35,966 nucleotides of DNA from CAZGZD01 sp964530005. GTDB lineage: Bacteria > Patescibacteriota > Microgenomatia > UBA1406 > GWC2-37-13. A program made the translations under genes and the position numbers. Shown here one piece after another: positions 14,674 to 20,886 of this stretch (its first letter is position 1; every line of letters starts with the position of its first letter). The notes beneath the pieces were generated by a model. That model worked only from the letters and a program-made list of their open reading frames with translations, had not been told where the DNA came from and did not search any database. The DNA lies in the NCBI GenBank assembly GCA_964530005.1, contig CAZGZD010000007.1:1-35966 (forward strand). Reading direction: 5' to 3'.

Positions 14674-15723
14674 ATGAAAAATTACAACTTAAAGTCTAAA
14701 GTTTTTTACCTTTTTGTTTTTTTAACTTTTACCTTTTCGCTTTTAACCTTTAACCTGAGCGAAGCTAATGCTCAGCAAGTGAATCTTTCAATAAGCCCAC
14801 CACTTACTGAGATGCTCATCAAGCCAGGCCGGGCAGTGCTTGTTGCCTATACAGTCCAAAATGGGGGAGATCCGACAACTGTGACGGCCCGTGTACTTCC
14901 TTTTACGGCCCGTGATAATCGTGGTAATGTTCAGCTTAAGCGTGAATTTGATGGACCTGTGCGATTTGATCTTGACAACGCGTCAATTCGCCTTGAACAA
15001 CCTTTTTTTCTTGAGGCTCGAAAGTCAGAGCAGCTTCTGCTTCGTATTCGAGTACCCGAAGGTGCACCTGAGGGGGATTATTACTACACTCTTCTTATCG
15101 AGACTCAACCCACACCATCTTCTGAAGGAATCTCTGTGTCTCGCGCAACAGCTACAATCGGGGCAAATCTCCTTGTCACAGTGACTGACACAGGTGCAAT
15201 TGACGTAAAGGCAAAGGTGAGTAAATTTGTACTTATACCACGGCTGAAGATTCCGTTTCTTCCGGAATCACTCCACATATACGACAGTTCAGACAAAATA
15301 CCGATTTTGCTTGAGGTAGCCAATCAGGGGCGAAACCTTATTAAACCACAAGGAGAAGTATTGCTTTCAGGTAGCTTTGGAGAAAAATCTACGTATAAAG
15401 TGCTTTCTGAAAATATTCTTGCGCAGTCGTCTCGTGTAGTGACCGCAACTCCTTCAGCTGAGGTAGATTGCTCAAAAAAATCAGAAAGTGGCCTTTGTAC
15501 AGATCCGCCCACTGTCGTGCTCACCGGATTTTTCGTCGGATTCTATAGAGTGTCCTCAAGTATCACGTTCGGTGAGGGTACACCTGCGCTATTTGCTGCA
15601 GATTCTTTTATCGCGATTCCTTTCAAATTCGCACTTGCTGCGATTGCTTCGATTATCGTGGCTGCATTCATCATTCATAGAGTGAAGTCTATAGAAAAGA
15701 AAGGAAAAGATGGAGTTTTGTAA
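14674..15723 (+). CDS. DUF916/WxL-interacting-like surface protein, second copy
   Basis: This 349-residue protein has the same plan as 4639-5673. The signal peptide (about 10-34) ends SEANAQQ. An Ig-like domain begins LSISPPLTEMLIKPGRAVLVAY, and RIRVPEGAPEGDYYYTLLIET resembles the chaperone-like strand region of the family. A second beta domain contains LLEVANQGRNLIKPQGEVLLSG. One membrane helix lies near the C-terminus (about 318-338, FKFALAAIASIIVAAFII) with a short basic tail. The signal peptides of both copies are strikingly similar (TFNLG/TFNLS). It is the last gene of the second surface cassette, with a weak terminator after it. The role in holding the WxL-like partner is inferred from order. 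Confidence 0.75.
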   Translation: MKNYNLKSKVFYLFVFLTFTFSLLTFNLSEANAQQVNLSISPPLTEMLIKPGRAVLVAYTVQNGGDPTTVTARVLPFTARDNRGNVQLKREFDGPVRFDLDNASIRLEQPFFLEARKSEQLLLRIRVPEGAPEGDYYYTLLIETQPTPSSEGISVSRATATIGANLLVTVTDTGAIDVKAKVSKFVLIPRLKIPFLPESLHIYDSSDKIPILLEVANQGRNLIKPQGEVLLSGSFGEKSTYKVLSENILAQSSRVVTATPSAEVDCSKKSESGLCTDPPTVVLTGFFVGFYRVSSSITFGEGTPALFAADSFIAIPFKFALAAIASIIVAAFIIHRVKSIEKKGKDGVL

Positions 15724-15745
15724 TGCGGACACATGATTTAACAAT

Positions 15746-15768
15746 ACTCTTAGAAGAGTCTTTATTTT
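15746..15768 (+). terminator. weak intrinsic terminator after the second surface cassette
   Basis: ACTCT-TAGA-AGAGT forms a 5-bp stem followed by CTTTATTTT. The stem is short and A/T-rich, but it lies in the right place between the surface genes and the secE promoter. Confidence 0.4.
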
Positions 15769-15823
15769 GAATAATTTTCTCTCAAGCTGATCTAAAAATA
15801 ATATCTTATTAATTCAATCCATA

Positions 15824-15832
15824 TGATACAAT
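15824..15832 (+). promoter_or_regulatory. extended -10 (TGA-TACAAT) of the secE-nusG-rplKA operon
   Basis: TACAAT with a TGn element ends 12 nt before the secE ATG, so the leader would be about 6 nt. No -35 is clear. Confidence 0.55.
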
Positions 15833-15844
15833 AGAGGCTGCTTT

Positions 15845-16048
15845 ATGAGTAAAAAAACACCTCAACAAGTCAAATCGGGATTTTTCGGAGATATCGTGTC
15901 TGAGATGAAGAAGGTGACATGGCCCACACGAGCCGAGACAATTCGCCTCACAATAGTTGTGATTGTGATATCCTTGATAATTGGCCTGTATCTGGGTATA
16001 ATAGATGTTCTACTCGCGAAAATTTTATCTGTTTTAACCAATAGGTGA
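15845..16048 (+). CDS. secE: preprotein translocase subunit SecE
   Basis: This 67-residue protein is the usual short bacterial SecE. It has an amphipathic N-terminal helix with the signature VSEMKKVTWPTRAETIRLT and a single membrane helix (about residues 37-60, IVVIVISLIIGLYLGIIDVLL). SecE clamps the SecYEG channel. It is the first gene of the classic secE-nusG-rplK-rplA order, which supports the call. It ends in TGA, a stop that is rare in this window, followed in frame by TAA after two codons. Confidence 0.95.
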   Translation: MSKKTPQQVKSGFFGDIVSEMKKVTWPTRAETIRLTIVVIVISLIIGLYLGIIDVLLAKILSVLTNR

Positions 16049-16081
16049 GCCAGCTAAGTAAATAGTTTGATTAGTATTTTT

Positions 16082-16876
16082 ATGGACGATACAAAAAAAC
16101 CACAAGATCTTGTTAATGACGTTGAGGAAGCTAAACAAGATTCCGCAGAAGTTACTGAATCAGAAAAGTCTGAAGAAGTAAGTGAGGCCGACAAAGTCCA
16201 AGAGGATGTTCAAGAAGAGACAAAAGAAAAAAACCCAGAAGAAGTAGAGGTTGCTCCGCTACAAGAAGATGTGATTGTCGAAGAAAAAAAAGATGGGGAC
16301 GCGCCATCTGAGGAAAATACAGAATCTGCTGGTGAACCTCCAGTTGTTGAGACCCCAGGTCTATGGTATGTAGTCCACGTAAAGACAAGCTATGAAGGGC
16401 GTGTTAAGGAATCACTTGAGCAGAGGATCAAAAGTTTGGGAGTTGAGGATAAAATCTTTGATATCGTGATTCCAGTTCGGGAGACAATTGTTGTCAAAAA
16501 AGGCAAAAAGACAAATATAAAAGAGAAGGTGTTTCCTGGCTATATTTTCATCAAGATGATTTTGGATGATGATTCGTGGCTTGTGGTACGAACTACACAA
16601 GGTGTGACTGGGTTCGTGGGTGCTGGAACTAAACCGACACCGATCACCGAACGCGAAGTGGGCGCCATCATGAAATTCATTCAACAAGAGCAGCCCAAAT
16701 TCAAGACCAAATTCTCAACTGGCGAGGCAGTCAAGATTATAGAAGGTCCATTTTCAGACTTTTTGGGAACTGTTGAGAGCATCGATGACGAACGAGGTAA
16801 GGTAAAAGTGTTGGTTTCAATTTTCGATCGTGAGACACCTGTCGAACTTGATTTCCTGCAAGTTAGTAAAATCTAA
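16082..16876 (+). CDS. nusG: transcription antitermination/elongation factor NusG with long acidic N-terminal extension
   Basis: This 264-residue protein begins at the ATG at 16082; a TTG at 16067 is possible but less likely. Residues 1-92 are a low-complexity extension rich in Glu, Asp and Lys. The NGN domain follows from about residue 94 (LWYVVHVKTSYEGRVKESLE), with VFPGYIFIKMILDD and GVTGFVGAGTKPTPI. The C-terminal KOW domain contains VKIIEGPFSDFLGTVESID. NusG binds RNA polymerase and couples it to Rho or the ribosome. Typical NusG is about 180 residues, so the extra 92 are unusual. It is the second gene of the secE operon. Confidence 0.95.
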   Translation: MDDTKKPQDLVNDVEEAKQDSAEVTESEKSEEVSEADKVQEDVQEETKEKNPEEVEVAPLQEDVIVEEKKDGDAPSEENTESAGEPPVVETPGLWYVVHVKTSYEGRVKESLEQRIKSLGVEDKIFDIVIPVRETIVVKKGKKTNIKEKVFPGYIFIKMILDDDSWLVVRTTQGVTGFVGAGTKPTPITEREVGAIMKFIQQEQPKFKTKFSTGEAVKIIEGPFSDFLGTVESIDDERGKVKVLVSIFDRETPVELDFLQVSKI

Positions 16877-16882
16877 ACACTT

Positions 16883-17308
16883 ATGGCAAAAAAGATAAAA
16901 ACATATATAAAACTCAATCTTCCAGCAGGTGAGGCAACTCCGGCGCCTCCTGTCGGTCCAGCGCTTGGTCAACATGGTGTACCGATCATGGATTTTATTA
17001 AAGAGTACAATGCGCGAACTTCAAACCTTAAGGGAGAGGTGATTCCGGCTGTAATTACTGTATTTGAAGATCGAAGCTTCACATTTATCACAAAGCTTCC
17101 ACCAGTCGCGGCCAAGATAAAAAAAACACTTGGCTTAGCTTCTGGATCAGGCAAGCCAAATACAGAGAAAGTTGGCAAGCTTACAAAATCTCAGGTTGAG
17201 CAGATAGCACGTGATAAGATGCCAGATCTTAATACAGATACCATCGAGCAGGCCATGCTTATTGTTGCCGGTACTGCGAGATCTATGGGAGTTGAGATTG
17301 AAAAATAA
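16883..17308 (+). CDS. rplK: 50S ribosomal protein L11
   Basis: This 141-residue protein is the standard length for L11. The N-terminal domain has IKLNLPAGEATPAPPVGPALGQ and the C-terminal RNA-binding domain has KKTLGLASGSGKP and IVAGTARSMGVEI. L11 binds the GTPase-associated 23S rRNA region and is a site of factor and stringent-response action. It starts 6 bases after nusG, with no ribosome-binding site, inside the operon. Confidence 0.97.
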   Translation: MAKKIKTYIKLNLPAGEATPAPPVGPALGQHGVPIMDFIKEYNARTSNLKGEVIPAVITVFEDRSFTFITKLPPVAAKIKKTLGLASGSGKPNTEKVGKLTKSQVEQIARDKMPDLNTDTIEQAMLIVAGTARSMGVEIEK

Positions 17309-17323
17309 ATTTATTGAATAAAT

Positions 17324-18178
17324 ATGGGTAAAATCAGAACGCGAATTTTGGGATTTGAGGATGTTGAGGAGTCTCAGAAGAAAAAACAAAAAGAAAAAGC
17401 GCAATTTAAAAAGAGTGAAAAGCAAAAAGGAGAAGAGCATCCTAAAGCTAAAGATGAGAGTAAAGAAAAAGTAGTGACTACTTCTGAGAATATTGAGCAA
17501 GCTATAGATACCACAACAAAATCTGATAAGTCAGAAGAAAAAGAAGTAAAGACTACAAAAAAATCCAAGAAGCAGGCAAATAAGCGAGTTCGTGGAAAAA
17601 AGTATAATCAAGCCAAGCTTAAGATTGATACGAGCAAAAAATACACTCTGAGCGAAGGGCTTGAGCTTATTAAAAAGCTTTCATATACATCATTTGATGA
17701 GTCGATCGAGCTTCACCTTGTACTCAATAAGAAAGGATTAAAAGGAGAGATTCAGCTTCCACATTCAACAGGTAAGACAGTGAAAGTGCGAATTGTTGAC
17801 ACTGCCCTTTTTGATCAACTTGAAAAAGGTACGATTGATTTTGATATTTTGGTAACCACCCCACAGAATATGCCGCAGCTTGCCAAGTTTGCCAAGCTTC
17901 TTGGTCCTCGGGGGCTTATGCCCAACGCCAAATCAGGCACAATATCTGACAAGCCAGAAGAACTTGTCAAAAAATTCTCCTCAGGGCTTCTTGCCTGGAA
18001 ATCTGAGCCTAAGTTTCCCCTTATTCATCAGATGATTGGGAAGGTATCGCTTGAGCCCGACAAACTAAGCGCCAACTCAAAAGCATTTATCCAGTCAGTG
18101 GGGGCCAAGCATATTGAAGCAGCCTATTTAGCTTCATCTATGAGCCCATCGGTCGCGATTGATATAGCTTCACTCTAA
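17324..18178 (+). CDS. rplA: 50S ribosomal protein L1 with lysine-rich N-terminal extension
   Basis: This 284-residue protein contains the L1 core from about residue 98 (KLKIDTSKKYTLSEGLELIKK) to the end, with GPRGLMPNAKSGTISDKPEELV as the signature. Before it lies a low-complexity tract of about 95 residues, highly charged and rich in Lys and Glu, that begins MGKIRTRILGFEDVEESQKK. E. coli L1 has 234 residues. L1 forms the mobile stalk at the E site and can autoregulate its operon. It follows rplK after 15 bases, with no rplJ-rplL pair after it; folC comes next instead. Confidence 0.96.
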   Translation: MGKIRTRILGFEDVEESQKKKQKEKAQFKKSEKQKGEEHPKAKDESKEKVVTTSENIEQAIDTTTKSDKSEEKEVKTTKKSKKQANKRVRGKKYNQAKLKIDTSKKYTLSEGLELIKKLSYTSFDESIELHLVLNKKGLKGEIQLPHSTGKTVKVRIVDTALFDQLEKGTIDFDILVTTPQNMPQLAKFAKLLGPRGLMPNAKSGTISDKPEELVKKFSSGLLAWKSEPKFPLIHQMIGKVSLEPDKLSANSKAFIQSVGAKHIEAAYLASSMSPSVAIDIASL

Positions 18179-18197
18179 AACTCTTTTTCGCTAATGT

Positions 18198-19541
18198 ATG
18201 AAGATAGCAACATTGTCGGAGCTTGAAAAGTATCTTACTCGCTATTTACCGACTTCAGTGGCTCAAAAATTCCCCGGTCGATTCGGACTGGATCGAGCCA
18301 AATATCTTATGCGCGAGCTTGGAGATCCGCAGAATAAACTTCGAATCGTACACATTGCAGGAACCGCCGGCAAGACATCCACAGCATACCTCATCAGCGC
18401 TTTACTTAAAGAACATGGATTTAAAGTAGGTCTTCATGCGTCGCCATATATAGTCTCTTTGAACGAGAGATTTCAGGTGAACAACGCATATCTTGAGCCT
18501 GAAGTAGTAGTCTCAACTTTCAATGAGCTCATACCTATTTTGGATAAGATGAAGGTCTCCCCTTATGGAAATCCCTCCTATTTCGAGATCACTATAGCAC
18601 TTGCCTATATGCTGTTTGTCAAATTGCGTGTCGATTACTGCGTAATTGAGACAGGAGTGGGCGGTATGTTGGATGCCACCAATACTGTAAATCGCGCTGA
18701 TAAATGCGCTGTGATTACACCAATTGGCATGGATCATATGGATGTTTTGGGTTCAACTATTCAAAAAATTGCCACACAAAAAGCAGCGATTATAATGAAA
18801 AACAATCTGGTAATCTCTACCTTTCAAGAAAAAGAAGTGCTTAAAATCATATCCGATCGTGTCGTCGAAGTTTCGGCTGCGTTGGTCTATCTTCCGGAAG
18901 TCTCTAAAATTTCGCATATTCAAACCTCTTTTGAAGGCACTAAATTTACATATGTGAGTAATAATGCGCATTTTAGGGATCTGAAATTAGGGCTCGTTGG
19001 TGAGTATCAGGCGTACAACGCTCACCTCGCACTTGAGGTAGTAAAGCAACTTGGCAACCGTGATGTATTTGAACTAGATGAGGCAAAAGTTAGAGGAGCA
19101 TTTGCCTCGGTTGTGATTCCAGGTCGATTTGAGTTTAAAAGAAGAGGTGATAAGGTCGTGATTCTAGATGGCGCGCACAATGAGATGAAGATGAGGGCAT
19201 TTTTAAAAACTCTTGCAAGTTTAGCCCCAACTGCAAAGCATACGTTTATAATTGCTTTTAAAAATAGCAAAGATATTGGGAGCATGCTTGACGTGATTAT
19301 TCCCCAAGCCAAAAAAATTATAATCACAAGTTTCTCAACGAGTGATCAAGATATGATTCATAGTTCATATCCAGAAGGCGAAATAGCCTCATATCTTGAG
19401 AAAAAAGGATTCACAGACTACGAAATTTCGGCAGACCCTCACATCGCATTTGCAGACTATGCATATCGGGTAGATAGTCTTGTCGTGACAGGATCTCTGT
19501 ATCTTATTGGAGCGTTATTTTCGGATTTTACTGCTTTGTAG
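18198..19541 (+). CDS. folC: folylpolyglutamate synthase/dihydrofolate synthase family (Mur ligase fold)
   Basis: This 447-residue protein has the FolC plan. The ATP loop is VHIAGTAGKTSTAYLI, where most FolC have GTNGKGS. HASPYIVSLNERFQV corresponds to the SPH..NERI motif, YCVIETGVGGMLDATN to the metal/substrate motif and ITPIGMDHMDVLG to the next. The C-terminal domain carries VILDGAHNEMKMRAF. The enzyme adds glutamate to folates. The Asn-to-Ala and Gly-to-Thr changes in the loop are mild departures, so a related Mur-type ligase cannot be excluded. It lies 19 bases after rplA and may be read from the same operon. It links to PurU in the same window through folate C1 units. Confidence 0.85.
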   Translation: MKIATLSELEKYLTRYLPTSVAQKFPGRFGLDRAKYLMRELGDPQNKLRIVHIAGTAGKTSTAYLISALLKEHGFKVGLHASPYIVSLNERFQVNNAYLEPEVVVSTFNELIPILDKMKVSPYGNPSYFEITIALAYMLFVKLRVDYCVIETGVGGMLDATNTVNRADKCAVITPIGMDHMDVLGSTIQKIATQKAAIIMKNNLVISTFQEKEVLKIISDRVVEVSAALVYLPEVSKISHIQTSFEGTKFTYVSNNAHFRDLKLGLVGEYQAYNAHLALEVVKQLGNRDVFELDEAKVRGAFASVVIPGRFEFKRRGDKVVILDGAHNEMKMRAFLKTLASLAPTAKHTFIIAFKNSKDIGSMLDVIIPQAKKIIITSFSTSDQDMIHSSYPEGEIASYLEKKGFTDYEISADPHIAFADYAYRVDSLVVTGSLYLIGALFSDFTAL

Positions 19542-19546
19542 ATTAT

Positions 19547-20233
19547 TTACCGTTTTTTTCCAAGTTTAAATTTATTGCGAGCAAGTAGTGCAAGGGCTGC
19601 CGTATATTCATCAAGATTCGTATCGAAATGTGTCTGAATCACAATATCATAGTGAACTGCAAGGGAAGGATTCTGTTTGAATACGGATTTAATAAATTCT
19701 TCGCGACGATGATCAACCTCTTCAATCTGGCGCGCTGCCTTTTTTTCAGATAGTCCTTCATATTTCATAAGGACCTTTATTCGATCCGCTTTTGGACTGA
19801 TCACTCGTACTTTAAGAGATTCGGGGAACAGGAAGTTTGCTCCCCGCCCGATAATCACGGCATGTCCACGATGACCAATAGTGGAGAGAATGCGGACGAG
19901 ATGCTTGCTGTATGTATTGAGATTCATATACCGGCGACCAAAAAAATCGGATATGATCTCTTCAATTAATGGTATTTTGAGCTCATCTACTTCATCTATT
20001 AGTTTACGTTCAAGATGAGCCTGCGAGGCTATTTTTCCCACGATTTCTTGATGATACGTCTTCCATGGTCGACCCAAGCGACGAGCAAGCCGTGTGGCGA
20101 TTACACTTCCACCAGATCCGTATTCTCGTGATATGGTAATAAGGGGAGCGCTGACATTGGTGTTGCCCCGCAGAACATCAGTCAGCTTTGAGAGCGAGAG
20201 GTTGCGGTTTACTAGATCAAAAAATCTCTTCAT
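19547..20233 (-). CDS. cytidylate-kinase-like family protein
   Basis: The product is 228 residues from the ATG at 20233; the GTG at 20243-20245 lies only 4 nt after the -10 box and is less likely. The nucleotide-binding start is LITISREYGSGGSVIATRLARRLG, typical of the cytidylate-kinase-like (PF13189 type) family. GRGANFLFPES and a Lys/Arg lid region (KKAARQIEEVDHRREEFIKS) follow, and the C-terminal part has VIQTHFDTNLDEYTAALALL. The family transfers phosphate to nucleotides in some members, but many lack a tested substrate. It converges with folC, with 5 bases between the stops. A clean promoter (TTGACG-16-TATACT) precedes it. Confidence 0.8.
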   Translation of the reverse strand: MKRFFDLVNRNLSLSKLTDVLRGNTNVSAPLITISREYGSGGSVIATRLARRLGRPWKTYHQEIVGKIASQAHLERKLIDEVDELKIPLIEEIISDFFGRRYMNLNTYSKHLVRILSTIGHRGHAVIIGRGANFLFPESLKVRVISPKADRIKVLMKYEGLSEKKAARQIEEVDHRREEFIKSVFKQNPSLAVHYDIVIQTHFDTNLDEYTAALALLARNKFKLGKKR

Positions 20234-20249
20234 AGAAAAAACCACAAGT

Positions 20250-20277
20250 AGTATAACACACGAGCTATATTCGTCAA
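20250..20277 (-). promoter_or_regulatory. promoter of the cytidylate-kinase-like gene (TTGACG-16-TATACT)
   Basis: The -35 (20277-20272) matches 5 of 6 and the -10 (20255-20250) matches 5 of 6, with a 16-nt spacer. Transcription would start near 20243, giving the ATG at 20233 a leader of about 10 nt. Confidence 0.65.
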
Positions 20278-20303
20278 ATTCAGATTTTTGGGGGTTTATT
20301 TAT

Positions 20304-20312
20304 TGATATGAT
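20304..20312 (+). promoter_or_regulatory. extended -10 (TGA-TATGAT) of the HEPN gene
   Basis: The -10 ends exactly 6 nt before the ATG at 20319, predicting a leaderless mRNA. Confidence 0.6.
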
Positions 20313-20318
20313 TAATAT

Positions 20319-20825
20319 ATGTCGATTGATCGAGATAGTGATTTTTGGTCGTATCTTCCACGCGAACAGCAGGATTTGATCGAGGTGGGTGAATATTTGT
20401 TTTCAGATGTCGTGAATGATCATAAATTTAATTTCAAGGATTACTCTTTCATTGTATTTCCCTATGCAAAAGCATACGAGGGATTTTTAAAAAAGCTATT
20501 CGTTGATACAGGATATATAAGTCAGATTGATTATATTTCCGATCATTTTAGAATAGGTAAGGTGCTGTCTCCTAATCTTATGGGCCGACTCGCTAAGCGT
20601 TCACTATATAAGCAGATCATGACTCATTATGGCCGTACGCTTGCTGAGGAGATCTGGGAAGCTTGGAAATTCTGTCGCAATCAGATATTTCACTACTTTC
20701 CGCAGAATATAAAGGCAATCTCACTCTCAGATGCCCGAGAGAAATCTACCCAGATTGTTGCGGCTATGCAGCATGCATATGTCGCTATGCTTGAGAGTCG
20801 AGGGGAGAGTCAACTGCCAACTTAA
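20319..20825 (+). CDS. HEPN-like (RnlA C-terminal-like) helical protein, possible ribonuclease toxin
   Basis: This 168-residue, mostly helical protein carries KFCRNQIFHYFPQN, an Arg120-Asn-x3-His125 motif of the Rx4-6H type that marks HEPN ribonucleases. Other segments (YSFIVFPYAKAYEGFLKKLF, then FRIGKVLSPN and a final helix with SLSDAREKSTQIVAAM) resemble the HEPN half of RnlA/LsoA toxins as I recall them. RnlA itself has two further N-terminal domains that are absent here. No antitoxin gene or nucleotidyltransferase (MNT) partner is adjacent: the next gene is a P-type ATPase 61 bases later with its own promoter. A stand-alone stress or phage-defence RNase is a reasonable inference; the RnlA link is by memory of motifs only. 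Confidence 0.6.
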   Translation: MSIDRDSDFWSYLPREQQDLIEVGEYLFSDVVNDHKFNFKDYSFIVFPYAKAYEGFLKKLFVDTGYISQIDYISDHFRIGKVLSPNLMGRLAKRSLYKQIMTHYGRTLAEEIWEAWKFCRNQIFHYFPQNIKAISLSDAREKSTQIVAAMQHAYVAMLESRGESQLPT

Positions 20826-20871
20826 GGATAAAATATCTCAAGGTAAAAAATATTTGATACTTTTTAAATTT

Positions 20872-20880
20872 TGATATAGA
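20872..20880 (+). promoter_or_regulatory. extended -10 (TGA-TATAGA) of the P-type ATPase gene
   Basis: The -10 ends exactly 6 nt before the ATG at 20887. It has the same TGA spacer triplet as the promoters at 20304 and 23978. Confidence 0.55.
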
Positions 20881-20886
20881 TAATCT

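Noticed and set aside
16046..16057. TGA recoded as glycine (code 25)
   Set aside because: No gene contains an internal TGA, and both TGA stops fit normal protein ends. At most two residues would be added.
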